Positions 1 to 10,640 of a DNA stretch of 64,000 bases are shown piece by piece; positions within the stretch are counted from its first letter, which is position 1, and each line of letters begins with the position of its first letter. The position numbers and the translations under genes were made by a program. Source of the stretch: Blattamonas nauphoetae (Eukaryota; Preaxostyla; Oxymonadida); assembly GCA_033064195.1 (NCBI GenBank), contig JARBJD010000301.1:25695-89694 (forward strand). The letters are read 5' to 3'. The notes beneath the pieces are model-generated. The model was not told where the DNA came from. It made no database searches and was given only the letters and a program-made list of their open reading frames with translations.

Positions 1-2705
1 ACAGTTCGAACCGTGTTCGGAGGTGTTGGCGACCTCGAATCCCGTCCTCGCCGATTTGCTGGTGTGACAATCGACTCCTCCTCTCTTGACACCGACCCTG
101 ATACTCTGTGCTCTCTTCCATTCGTGAAAGTTCGTTCGCTGAAAAGTGACCGTGTGTCTTCCTCGTCGACATCGTTGTTCCAATCTCCCATTTCGTCTGG
201 CGATGCGTTTCGCATTGGTTTCTTCGTGAAACGGCTTGTGAGTCTTCGCTGGGTCTCCTTCACTTTCTTCTCGCCTTCTGCCATCCGCTTCGTGCATTTT
301 TGTTGGATCGCTTGGAAGGGGAGAAGGACGACGAAGAGGTTAATGTGGAGAACAAGCACGACAAAGAACAAGCGACACATCAGCACAATCCGAGGTGGAT
401 ATGAACACGACAGGATCAGCGAGAGAAGTGTCGAAGTGTCCGATGCCATTGGAGGTGAGGTCAGACTCATTTTGTCGAGTGTGGCCGTTGGAAGAGAGAG
501 AACGACGAAAATTGTGAAAAGAAGATGTTGGATGGCGTAAGATTCAGCGATCCTGAGCGCAGTGCGGATTCCAATCTTTTCTTTCCATTCGAATGGCTGG
601 TCGGGTGTTGTTGAGTAGTGCCTGAGCATCTCTCGCATTTTCTGGGATTCTTGCTTCTTCTCCTCTGCGATTCCATGTTGTTCGTTCTTCATTTGCTCTG
701 AAAGGAAGAAGATTGGAATCAAAACGAACAGAAGCATTTGGGACGCATTCAAATTGTGGAAGCAGGACGAGAAACCGTCTTTCGTCGGATCTGTACTCAT
801 TGGGAGGAAGAGAGAGAAGAGAGGAACGTGTCGGTCGCTCACTGGGACGGTCATCGTGAAATAATCCACAACTCTGCCAACATTTTGTAGATCTGGCAAA
901 TCGGGATTTTCTGCGGCTGTTGGCAAGGACACCAGAAGGAAGCTGATGAACAGCAAAATGGAGGACGAGCTGTTAAGTGCCTTGTGGAGGACTGTGGCGC
1001 CTTCAGTCCGTCTGAACGTGATAAACAAGTCGACAACGAACAGGATGAACGCTGAGAGGGCGAAGAGCGACGGGATGTTCACAAGAATCGACTGTTGCGC
1101 CCCGAAGGAGAGTGTGAGTGGGAGAGGGAGGGAGAAGGAGGATGGTTTGGCGTCGGCGAAGAGGTGTGTGAAGAGAAGGGTGAAGCAGAGCGAGTGGATG
1201 AGGAGGATGCGGCTGTCGCGGACGGCTTTCTTCTTTTCCTGCTTCTTTCCGAGCTGGTTTCGCACGATTCTTGGGAAGGTGGATGAGAGTGGGAGTAGGA
1301 AGGCTGGGACAACGTGAAAGAACGACGGGAGGGTGATGCCACTCGTGCCCAACACAAAATAACTTGCCAGAAACAAGAAATTCGACAGCCACGCATGTGT
1401 GATTCTCAGGCCTGTTAAATTCAACGCAAATATCATCAAAACAATTGCAACAGCAATAGAGGCCCATTGGGGGAGGGTGGTCAAAAAATCGAAAAATGGG
1501 GTAAAGGGTTCGTACGACGAGAGATGCGACGGGATGGAGATTGTTACTAGCGAATTGCGGGCCAGTATGACACTGCAGATGATGTCACACATCGAAATAT
1601 GGGCGGATTTTGTCAGGTGGACGAAGATTGGGTAAAAAAGGATGACGAAGAGGCCGAGTTTTGAGGAGACAAATGGAAGGGTCAGATCGTCCAATTGAGG
1701 TGGGGATGTTGTTATGAAGGTATTTTTGATGAGGGAGAGGAGCGTTGTGAACGATTTAACGGCGAAAGGAGGGAGATGGAGGATGAACGAAAACGAGATC
1801 TCGATCATCTTCGGAATGGACGCGATAATTCCTGTAATGCTCTGCAGCGCCGCCACAAGCACTTCAACAGTGGTTTCAATGAATATATTCATGAATCCCT
1901 TCATGTTTCGAGTGTATTCCGTAAGCTGGAATGACGACGCAATGTACGGGAACAAGGAGGCAATAATCATGATAAATACCACGATAATGATGTAGCGAAG
2001 AACGATGGAGTTGATTTCGTTGAGAAGGGATGCCACAGTAGAGATGATGGTGTTGATCAGCGGCCGCGGCAGGAAGAAGACGAACAGGAGAACAGTGACA
2101 ATCGGTATATTATAAACCATCAATTCATGAATTGTCACTTTTCCTGTTGCTTCGGTTTTGCTGACAGCTCGAGCTTTGACAGTAAGGGATTGAAAGATGG
2201 GCAAAAGTTCCTTTCCACTTTGTCCAAGTTTCCTTGTTGTTTGGTAAACTGTGATGTTTGAACGAGAGTTGTAATCATCTGATTCATCCAGGAATACTGT
2301 AAAGTTGTCTTCAGAGATCTCAGATGTCTGAACTGAGAGTGTTGAGAGAGGTCGAACTTTGCAGTTCATTGCTTCCTGTGATCTGTTTGTGAATTCCATT
2401 GTACAAGTTCGAACTTCTTCCACATACGGAAGATATTCGATTTTAACGTTGAGAAAGATGACAGCGACAATAGACAGGAGAATTTTCAAGAACATCACAA
2501 AATAGTATGGGCTATATTCCTGTGCAAATAGTCGTACATACATCAGACCTTTCAGGATCATCAGAGTATCCTCAAAGTTCCCTGATTCAGACTCTTTCAG
2601 AATGTTGAAGGGTCGAAGTGCAGTATTGCCACAAAAAACACGAAAAGGAAGGGTGAATGATGGTGAAGTGAAACAGAATCGTATGAATCTTGTAAGAATC
2701 GTCAT
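1..2705 (-). CDS. large polytopic membrane protein, incomplete at left edge
   Basis: The minus strand is open without a stop from an ATG at 2705 to the window edge (about 901 codons), so the C-terminus lies outside. The product has an N-terminal hydrophobic segment near residues 66-88, then an extracytoplasmic-looking stretch of about 125 residues with N-glycosylation sequons (NRS, NIT). After that come many hydrophobic segments (for example the run IIIVVFIMIIASLF) separated by short loops, and finally a charged, Ser/Arg-rich tail at the left edge. I do not recognise the family; a transporter, channel or receptor is possible. Its ATG overlaps the stop codon of the upstream kinase as ATGA. A later start at 2561 is also possible because a hydrophobic segment follows it. 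I see no introns in this frame, unlike the neighbours. Confidence 0.7.
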   Translation of the reverse strand, partial: MTILTRFIRFCFTSPSFTLPFRVFCGNTALRPFNILKESESGNFEDTLMILKGLMYVRLFAQEYSPYYFVMFLKILLSIVAVIFLNVKIEYLPYVEEVRTCTMEFTNRSQEAMNCKVRPLSTLSVQTSEISEDNFTVFLDESDDYNSRSNITVYQTTRKLGQSGKELLPIFQSLTVKARAVSKTEATGKVTIHELMVYNIPIVTVLLFVFFLPRPLINTIISTVASLLNEINSIVLRYIIIVVFIMIIASLFPYIASSFQLTEYTRNMKGFMNIFIETTVEVLVAALQSITGIIASIPKMIEISFSFILHLPPFAVKSFTTLLSLIKNTFITTSPPQLDDLTLPFVSSKLGLFVILFYPIFVHLTKSAHISMCDIICSVILARNSLVTISIPSHLSSYEPFTPFFDFLTTLPQWASIAVAIVLMIFALNLTGLRITHAWLSNFLFLASYFVLGTSGITLPSFFHVVPAFLLPLSSTFPRIVRNQLGKKQEKKKAVRDSRILLIHSLCFTLLFTHLFADAKPSSFSLPLPLTLSFGAQQSILVNIPSLFALSAFILFVVDLFITFRRTEGATVLHKALNSSSSILLFISFLLVSLPTAAENPDLPDLQNVGRVVDYFTMTVPVSDRHVPLFSLFLPMSTDPTKDGFSSCFHNLNASQMLLFVLIPIFFLSEQMKNEQHGIAEEKKQESQKMREMLRHYSTTPDQPFEWKEKIGIRTALRIAESYAIQHLLFTIFVVLSLPTATLDKMSLTSPPMASDTSTLLSLILSCSYPPRIVLMCRLFFVVLVLHINLFVVLLPFQAIQQKCTKRMAEGEKKVKETQRRLTSRFTKKPMRNASPDEMGDWNNDVDEEDTRSLFSERTFTNGREHRVSGSVSREEESIVTPANRRGRDSRSPTPPNTVRT

Positions 2706-4619
2706 TCTTGGAGTCGTTTGAGCCACAGCACTTCAACTGAAAAATTCTTCGTTGGGAATGCAGTTGAGATTCCGAGGCAGAGAGGAGAAGGGATGTCGGT
2801 GAAGATCCCAGGCTGTTCCTCATCGTCCACAACCAGTCGAGCTTCTCTCCTCCACATGTCCACTCGAATCGCGGCTGTCTGCCCACATCTTATACACAGC
2901 TTATTTGTTCTTGCTGGTTGGAACTCTTTCCCCGATGTCCACATCCCTCCGTTCTCAAGAGAGAAATGTCCACCAATCCCATTCGTCCACACTCCACAAC
3001 TGTCCTGTGAGGCATCTTCAGGAAGTGGATGTCTGAGGAAGCCAAGTGCTGAAAAGTTGAGAAGAGAGAAGACCATACTCACATTCAAGGAAGAGTTTTG
3101 ACTTATTCTGATTTTGAGTTCCCACGTACCCTTATAAAACGGAAGAGTAAATGCTGTTCTCCACTGGTTGGGCTCGAGTTTGACAATCTGTGTGAGTGTG
3201 GTTGCAGTGAGTCTGTAAACAGTTCGGTCGAGGGTTTGGAGAGAGGCAGTTCCAGCCCAAATCGGAAGAACTGGCAGCTGGAGTCTCAGTTCTTCCATTT
3301 TCTGCATCAACTGGATGTTCTCTCTTTCAGTCTTCACTTTCTCCTTTCTCACTTCTTGCAAAGTCTTCAGAGTTGCCTCAGGATTCTGTTTCTCGGCAAG
3401 GAGCTGGATAATCATTGCTTCAGCTTCAGTTTTTTCTTTTTCCATTTTAGTTCTGTCTTCCTCAACTGCGATTCGTTTTACATGTTCCTCATCTTTCAGT
3501 TTCCATACTCCTTCAATCGTGTTCACAATGCATCTGAACGCGTTTGACTGAAGAAGCTGGCGACAGGATATTCGAGACACAGCACTCTGATCCAACATCA
3601 ACGAGGAAGAGAGAAAAAAGGGATGAATTGAGAGAGGAAGGCACACAGTGTCCATCATTCGCATCAGCAGCGCTCGTTCTTCCTCTCCACACGAATTCGG
3701 AATCTGAGTCGCTTTGAACGACGCAATTTCTTGAATCATTTGAATGACATTCGGACTTTTGAAAGGCGACACGCCAAACAGCAGCCAATACAGCACAACT
3801 CCCAGCGACCACACATCCGCCTCGCACGTCGCTCCTCCTCTCTCCGACGCCATCCGCTCCGGCGACACGTACATCAGCGTCATTATTGAACGAGAGCCGG
3901 ACACATCTTCCGATTCTGCTGCCCCAAAATCACCTTCGACGAAGAACAGAGGAGTGGAGAGGTGGGAGGAAGAGAAAAAATGAAAAAGAGAGAATGAAGA
4001 GACAAACAGAGTTTCGCATGTCCATTTGCATCGATCAGAATGTTCTCCATTTTGACGTCACCATGTGCGGTCTTCCCATCTGCGTGATTGTGCATCAATT
4101 CCAGCGCGGACGCAATATCCTCCATCACTCGATACACATCCTGAAACAATCAACACAATCACAAATGGATGGCAATAAAAAGAAAAACAAGACAATTCGG
4201 TAAAACGAAGACGAAGAAAACACAACTCACGAACACACTTCTCGAGCCATTCGAACTTTCCTTTCTGTGAATTCTTTCACAATTTCGGCAAGGGACTTTC
4301 CGCCCAGTTCCATAATCATCACTCGGTTGCCCTCCATCGTCACAGATTCCTTCAGTTTGATGATTCGAGGATGCTCGAAAGTTTTCAGCCTTCCAACCTC
4401 TCGATCGAATCGATCTTTGTGTTTCTGTGTCAAACACTGCACTATCTTGCCTGCATAGTGAATGTTGGTTGACTTTTCAATCATTTCCACAACCGTTCCA
4501 AAAGCACCAGAGTTGATGATTCGAACGAACGAATCTGAGCATGACACAGAGATTCAGAGGGATAATGAAATCGAGAAACGGAACATACATCCTTCGGGAA
4601 CTTTGATATTGTCTGTCAT
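2702..4619 (-). CDS. protein kinase with coiled coil and C-terminal SPRY-like domain
   Basis: I join four exons: 4619-4589, 4534-4239, 4140-4008 and 3933-2702. They give an uninterrupted frame of about 563 aa with GT...AG introns at every junction. The first half is a Ser/Thr kinase-type catalytic domain: glycine loop NSGAFGTV, a lysine in YAGKIV, catalytic loop HGDVKMEN (Gly replaces the usual Arg of HRD), a DFG motif restored exactly by the third splice, and a YVSPE activation-segment end. A charged coiled coil follows, and then about 180 residues resembling a SPRY/B30.2 domain (GIGG, GGMW, VDDEEQPGIF). A further in-frame intron may lie near 3590-3650, where the kinase alignment is stretched by a hydrophobic run. 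The next gene on this strand, at 4866-7523, has the same tail. Substrate and pathway cannot be read from the sequence. Confidence 0.8.
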
Positions 4620-4678
4620 ACTCCTCGATCACTCTTTATGTTACTTTTCAGTTCACCGATCAACCCAATTCAAAAATA

Positions 4679-4860
4679 TCACGGCCAATTGAGTCTGTTC
4701 CTTTGGTGAAAAAGGAGTATTGCTTCAAGATTTGTTGAACCACTCGCGAGATCTTCCCCTAACAACATCTCTTCATCCGAATGTCTGGTTAATTGTGCGC
4801 ACACATTCTCGAAAGATGGGAGTGCGGTTGAAGTGTCACAAAGAAAGAAACGAAAATGTG
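4679..4860 (-). pseudogene. exon or remnant resembling the N-terminal module of the kinase/SPRY family
   Basis: A short open stretch ending at 4679 contains the phrase SDEEMLLGEDLASG. It resembles the region at 7523-7430 (REIIDVVRGRSSL) that leads into the neighbouring repeat protein. It lies between the end of that gene and the kinase start. It is either a last exon of the repeat protein, spliced after 4866, or what remains of a further tandem unit. I cannot tell these apart by eye. Confidence 0.35.
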
Positions 4861-4865
4861 TATGA

Positions 4866-7523
4866 TTAAGAAAATAAATCGGAATATACATTGATCACTC
4901 TTTCAAACGGATTCTCCGATATCTGTTGATTATCAGAATCTCGAAGTCGCTTCAGCCACAGCACTTCGACTGAGAGATTCTCAATCAGAAATCCAGTTGT
5001 GATTCCGAGGCAAAGAGGAGACGGGATGCGGGGGAAGATCCCAGACTGTTCTTCGTCGTCCACAAACAGACGAGCTTCGCGAGTCGACATGTTCACTCGA
5101 ATCGCTGCGGTCTGCCCAGCTCGATCACACATCTTGTTTGTTCCTGCTGGCTTGAATTCTCCTCCTTTCCACATCCCTCCATCCCAGAGAGTGAAATCAC
5201 CACCAATCCCAGTTGCATATAATCCACACTGGTGTTGTGTGGCATCTTTTCGAAGCGGATGTTTGAGGAAGCCAAGCACTGAAGATATGAGAGAAAAAAG
5301 GTCAAACTCAATCTCGGAGTTTCGTGCGAGATTTTGATTTTTAGTTCCCACTCTCCCTCATCCATTGGAAATGTGAATGTTGTTCTCCAATTCTTTCCAG
5401 GTACAAATGTGATAATTTGAGTGAGAGTTGTTGGAGTGAGTCTGTGAGCATTTTTGTTGAAAGTGAGGAGAGATTTTGTCCCAAGCCAGATCGGAAGATG
5501 AGCCAGTCGCTTTGTCAATTCATCAATTTCTGACTGGTGAGCGTTTTTCCATTCGTCCATCATTTTTCGGTCTGCTTCGAGAGCTAGCCGTCCATCCTCC
5601 GAAATCCGCATCAACTGGATGTTTTCCTTCTCAGTCCTAAGTTTGGCTGATCTCACCTCTTTTAAGGCTCTGTGATTGGTTTCTTCTGCTTTCTTCTTCT
5701 CTTCTTCCATCTGAGCTCGGTCTGCCTCTGCCTTCGTCCGTTCTTCTTCTGCTTTCTTCTTCTCTTCTTCCATCTGAGCTCGGTCTGCCTCTGCCTTCGT
5801 CCGTTCTTCTTCTGCTTTCTTCTTCTCTTCTTCCATCTGAGCTCGGTCTGCCTCTGCCTTCGTCCGTTCTTCTTCTGCTTTCTTCTTCTCTTCTTCCATC
5901 TGAGCTCGGTCTGCCTCTGCCTTCGTCCGTTCTTCTTCTGCTTTCTTCTTCTCTTCTTCCATCTGAGCTCGGTCTGCCTCTGCCTTCGTCCGTTCTTCTT
6001 CTGCTTTCTTCTTCTCTTCTTCCATCTGAGCTCGGTCTGCCTCTGCCTTCGTCCGTTCTTCTTCTGCTTTCTTCTTCTCTTCTTCCATCTGAGCTCGGTC
6101 TGCCTCTGCCTTCGTCCGTTCTTCTTCTGCTTTCTTCTTCTCTTCTTCCATCTGAGCTCGGTCTGCCTCTGCCTTCGTCCGTTCTTCTTCTGCTTTCTTC
6201 TTCTCTTCTTCCATCTGAGCTCGGTCTGCCTCTGCCTTCGTCCGTTCTTCTTCTGCTTTCTTCTTCTCTTCTTCCATCTGAGCTCGGTCTGCCTCTGCCT
6301 TCGTCCGTTCTTCTTCTGCTTTCTTCTTCTCTTCTTCCATCTGAGCTCGGTCTGCCTCTGCCTTCGTCCGTTCTTCTTCTGCTTTCTTCTTCTCTTCTTC
6401 CATCTGAGCTCGGTCTGCCTCTGCCTTCGTCCGTTCTTCTTCTGCTTTCTTCTTCTCTTCTTCCATCTGAGCTCGGTCTGCCTCTGCCTTCGTCCGTTCT
6501 TCTTCTGCTTTCTTCTTCTCTTCTTCCATCTGAGCTCGGTCTGCCTCTGCCTTCGTCCGTTCTTCTTCTGCTTTCTTCTTCTCTTCTTCCATCTGAGCTC
6601 GGTCTGCCTCTGCCTTCGTCCGTTCTTCTTCTGCTTTCTTCTTCTCTTCTTCCATCTGAGCTCGGTCTGCCTCTGCCTTCGTCCGTTCTTCTTCTGCTTT
6701 CTTCTTCTCTTCTTCCATCTGAGCTCGGTCTGCCTCTGCCTTCGTCCGTTCTTCTTCTGCTTTCTTCTTCTCTTCTTCCATCTGAGCTCGATCTCTTTCT
6801 GCCTTCGTCCTGTCTTCTTCTGCTTTCTGCATTTTTTCTTGAGTTTGGATTAATATGAAAGCCTGTTTCTTGTAATGTTTCTTCAATTCTGCAGTTTTCT
6901 TTCTGAGTTCCGTAAGTGTTGATTCCATCGTTTGGAATTCTTCCCTTTCCACTGTCATAAGCGGTCCATCATGGACAGATTCCAAAATAAGGAGGCATTG
7001 TCGAACTCCAATGTGAATCTGTTTGGAGAGATCGGCTGATTGTGAGAATGTGGAGAGTGTCAAGTGAAGAAGTCTTTTATTTGGCAGAGGTATTTCTGAA
7101 TCCGAAAGAAGTTTCAGAATTCGGAACATCATATCCAAAAGTTTGATCATCAAGTTGTCATCTTTCCTGTCCCATTCGCGAATGAGGAGAGGAATCTGGT
7201 TCCAGTGTGGAGTGTTCATTATCATTAACACATTTGTCCTCCAACTTGAAACTTCGTCCAACACTGATTCAATGGAGATGGGTCTCTAAAGAGGGTATAG
7301 TGAGAGAAAAGGAGTTGTTGAAAACGAAGAATCACACAGTCGGTTCTAGCGAATTGAAAGACGAGTTAAACTGAAAAGATATGAGATTAAGGAGACAGGA
7401 GATGAAAAAGATCAGGTGAGAATAACGAAGCAAGACATTGGGAATGTGAACAATCGATGGAATCATGCTGAAGAGTGAAGATCTACCCCTAACCACATCG
7501 ATGATCTCACGTGTCTCGAACAC
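4866..7523 (-). CDS. helical N-terminus + 21-residue coiled-coil repeat array + SPRY-like tail
   Basis: The main exon is open from about 7290 to 5093. An upstream exon at 7523-7430 probably encodes the start, with a GT...AG intron ending in CTCTTTAG near 7290. The order is: about 110 residues of helical, ARM-like sequence, a coiled coil, about 18 copies of a 21-residue repeat (ERTKAEADRAQMEEEKKKAEE, read across the unit border), a second coiled coil, and the same SPRY-like domain as the kinase gene. No kinase domain is visible. The SPRY part changes frame near 5315, inside a run of six T on the coding strand. A seventh T would join LSLTFF to SLISSVLGFL, as in the paralogue, so this is either a one-base mutation or a homopolymer sequencing error. 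The end near 4866 may continue by splicing. Confidence 0.65.
5690..6825. repeat. tandem array, 63-bp unit, about 18 copies
   Basis: The unit steps by exactly 63 bases: the string catctgagct recurs at 5708, 5771, 5834 and so on to 6779. I see no difference between internal copies; only the last copy on the right diverges. It encodes the charged 21-residue coiled-coil repeat in frame. The complementary strand is also open across the array only because the unit is a multiple of three, so that antisense frame should not be read as a gene. Confidence 0.95.
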
Positions 7524-8388
7524 CCTCGTTCAAACAACCAAATCACTCAGTGTATCCGAATGTGTGCTTCATTTTCCTTCTGATTCAATCTATTCTATCC
7601 TGCAGATTCCTCAATATTCAAGAATTGGGAAGGCTCTTCTCAATTCACCAAGGGTTATGCCAAATCGCTCTTTGAACCGCTGACAAACATGATCCAGGAA
7701 AGAAGCAAACTTGGCGATACTCTACTGGACAAAGCTGTCCAACTATTGACGGAGATTACAGAGCAATATCCAATGGAATTCAGCGGTCACATCCTCTCTC
7801 AGATTATCCAATCAAAAATGACTGCAGAACAGTTTCTGGATACTCTCTGCATAATTTTGCGAAATTCTTCTCGAAAGATGACACAAGAAACATTGCGTGT
7901 GATTGAACAGAGTTACAAAATATCGAAACCAACTTTCTCGAAGAACTTAGTCGATGCTGGAATCTGCGCAGAACAATCGAGAAATGATATACACTCAAGT
8001 AATCAAACCATTACAACAATATCTCTCTCATATTTTCAACCATCATTTTTCGAAAGTCGGAACTTATTACCAAGCAATGCTTCCGAAGCGCATCCTGCCA
8101 ATCCTCAACATTGGGATACACCATCCTCTCACCTTGGAATTGGTTCTTGCATTGTCTATTCCAATGATCATCACACGAAACATCACAACCACGACCGTTG
8201 GATTTTGGATTCAGATTTCCCTCCAAAGTCTTTGTGAATCTTTCACCGCCTGGAAATCCATCAAAGGAAGCTCGAGAACTCAAGCCAAAGTGATCGAGCG
8301 TACATTGTCGTCAGAGGGATTCGAAGACGAAATTGATCCAGTCATGGACAAAAGTGGTCGGCAGGAAAAAGCTCAAAGTCTGGTGTGA
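7465..8388 (+). pseudogene. helical-repeat family, subtype B, copy B1 (frame break)
   Basis: Exon 1 begins with the ATG at 7465. A GT...AG intron ending tcctgcag at about 7604 leads into SSIFKNWEGSSQFTKGYAKS and on to about 7975. There the frame moves by one base and continues through REMIYTQVIKPLQQYLSH and GIHHPLTLELVL to the family motif LSSEGFEDEID and a TGA at 8388. The second half matches the C-terminal part of subtype B at 13956, 23309 and 25707 (for example IAVHHPPT in those copies). One frame change is needed, so the copy is either decayed or has a base error. Function is unknown; the sequence looks like alpha-helical repeats. The hAT-like element at 8495 begins about 100 bases downstream. 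Confidence 0.55.
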
Positions 8389-8486
8389 CGAATTGGGAAA
8401 GGAGTTCGATGCTGAAACTTCACATGTGTGGAGGTGACATGACATCGACACGCATCGAGGTTGGTAGACTTGTCTACAGTTTGTGG

Positions 8487-8494
8487 GTGAGAAA
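8487..8494. repeat. 8-bp target-site duplication GTGAGAAA (left)
   Basis: It is identical to 11872-11879 and directly abuts the inverted terminus at 8495. Confidence 0.9.
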
Positions 8495-8829
8495 TAGGGA
8501 TGGGCAGTGGTCGGTCCGACTGCTCGTCGACCGACCGACTGCTTTTTTCTGTGATCGTGCCCTTTTTGGTAGAAATCATCTGTCAATCCACTGATATCGT
8601 TCGTTTCACTATTTCATTGCCATTTTCTCAAAAGTTTCTGGGAAACAGTGGGAAAACGTTCTCATTTCTTCAATTGGCTTTGTTTCTGACTCCTTGATTT
8701 TGAAAAAGGGATGATCACCTTGAAAAAAATACTGGACTGAAACAGATCAATTCTGAAGGAAAGAGAGTTGAGTGAAATGTGAAAATGTCAACATTGTCTC
8801 ACTCTCTTCATCTCTTTTGGCCTCTTCAC

Positions 8830-10060
8830 CAGTTTCTGGGGCCGATCGAGGAAGTTGGGAGGAATGTGCGTTTGACTGTTCATTCTCTTCGTTCTCGTCC
8901 CCAAACCCAGAAGCCATGACATGTGCATTGAATGACAGTGTGTCAATTGCGATTTGTGTCAGACGAGCGTGTGTTTGGAGTACACCAGTGAGGAATGCTT
9001 GTGGGAAGAAGAATCCAGGCAGAAGGAACGAAGGAGGCTCACCATGCTCGATCTAATCCTTGATGAACGAGATTCTGTTGAGAAGGTCCAACACCCACGA
9101 GGAGAGGGGCTTCAGTGATGGATAGGCAACATGACTCCAGATTTCGGGGACCTGGTTGACAAGGAAGGCTTGTGACATCATTTCGAGTTCAGAACTCATC
9201 ACAACAACACTGCACACGGCCGATTCAAGGTCGCTGAGAGAGGAATGGATGCGAACGAGGAGTTTGTTGAATCTCTCCGCTTCTTGGTGGAGACACTGCC
9301 AATGAACATCTCCATGTTGGTTGAACCTGGTGTGGCTGCTGTCTTCTCTGCTGCTCGCTGGAGTCGCTCCTGGAGTTCTGATTGAAAAGAACGGATTCAT
9401 TGGCTATGTCGAATGTGATGTTGATTGGGATTCGATGTTTGAACGACTGGCACATGGTCAGGATCTGCTCGTCCTGTGTTCTTTCGAGATGTCTGTGGCG
9501 TTAGAAGTGGTTCTTTCTGTTGTTCTTCGTCTTCGGTTGGTTGGTCATCTTTGATTTCATTGTCGCCTTCTTCTCCTTCTTCCTGCTCCTCTTCTTCTTC
9601 CTCTTCCTCCTCATCATCTTTCTTCTTCTTCTGTCTCGAACTCACAGCAGACGCCTGAAGTTTAATCAGCGTGTTCAACACAAATTTCGTTTCCCTCTGT
9701 TGGTAAGTGATCGCAGCGTTCGGATGCAACCGGAACAGCGCTGGCGAGTATGTCGGCGGCAGCTTCTTCACAGCTTCCTGCATCTGTTCATGAGTACACT
9801 CCAAATCAGGCATTTGATAGTCACCGTCGGGTGTGAGTGAGAAGTCTGGTTGGAGGAATTCGGGAGTGAAGAATGTCTTGAACAGGGCGTGGAGTGTTCG
9901 CATGTCCCACAAGTCTGTCACATGACCTCCATAGCTGATCTCGCAGACGACGTAGGAAAGGTCACCTGAGTGTGAAGCGTGAAATCGGCGAGTGTCAATG
10001 GTGCTGTCCACAATCAGTTCGGCTGGGAGAGAAGAGGAGAGAGGATGAGAGAGAGACGAG
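8830..10060 (-). pseudogene. dynein heavy chain C-terminal fragment captured in the hAT-like element
   Basis: Reading leftwards, the minus strand encodes in order YVVCEISYGGHVTDLWD, LPPTYSPALFRLHPNAAIT, DEQILTMCQSFKHRIP, RFNKLLVRIHSSLSDLE, VVMSSELE, VAYPSLKPLSSWVLDLLNRI and [18 protein letters not shown]. These are the landmarks of the AAA6/C-terminal region of dynein heavy chains in the right order. An acidic run (about 30 Glu/Asp) is inserted between the second and third. The frame changes at least twice (near 9490 and 9380), and a TAG replaces the expected Trp after IKD near 9055. A splice-acceptor-like ctctcccag precedes the first block, suggesting capture of genomic DNA with introns. It is not a functional gene here; the rest of the motor is absent. 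Confidence 0.85.
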
Positions 10061-10109
10061 GTAGAGGGGTACTGTCGATTCGATTCTCTCTCCTCCACCA
10101 GCGGCAGGA

Positions 10110-10640
10110 CAGTTGCATCCTAACTTCTTCCTTCTTGTCGCTCGTCCCGTCCATACAGCATCGAAGCGAGTTCGTCGTCGTCCTTGTTGAAGCCCAGTTC
10201 GTAGCTTCGATCCAGTGCGTTCTGCTACGGCTCTTGAATCCGGTCCCGAGCCTTCTTGTCGCTCACCCGATGCAAACGATATTCTGTTGTCGACAGCACA
10301 TCTTACACGGCAGAAGTGCCGCTCGCTTGAAGTCGCGTGTGTGTCCCTTTCTGTGGCAGAAGCTGCTTTTGAGTTGCGAATGCACAGACTGCGTTCCTGC
10401 CCTCGTCAGGGAAGACGTGGAGGGAGTGTCGGGAAATCGTGCATGTCAAAGACCGTTCGCACCCCTACAAATCTTCCCCATCGGGGGTTGCATCGAGAAG
10501 ATCAGCTCGCTATTGATCAACGAAGGTTCGAGCAGATCTCTCCAAAAATGCTTAAACATCACCTCTTCGACTTCCAGCGTGAGAATAGTCTTGTAGTAAA
10601 AGCAGGTTTCATCAGTTGGATCGGTGAAGCATTAAAATGA
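10110..10640 (-). pseudogene. two unidentified coding remnants inside the hAT-like element
   Basis: One block (about 10298-10115) reads EYRLHRVSDKKARDRIQEP, then TAG, then QNALDRSYELGFNKDDDELA and a second TAG after RQEGRS. The other (about 10620-10460) reads FYYKTILTLEVEEVMFKHFW and LLEPSLINSELIFSMQPP. Composition and spacing look like real protein, but I recognise neither. They are probably parts of other captured genes, or of one gene with introns between the blocks. Confidence 0.4.

Noticed and set aside
5672-6853. A 393-codon plus-strand frame full of Phe/Leu/Cys repeats
   Set aside because: It is the complement of the in-frame 63-bp coiled-coil array; any tandem repeat with a unit divisible by three opens the other strand. 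The minus-strand reading has flanking coding sequence and a SPRY-like domain.
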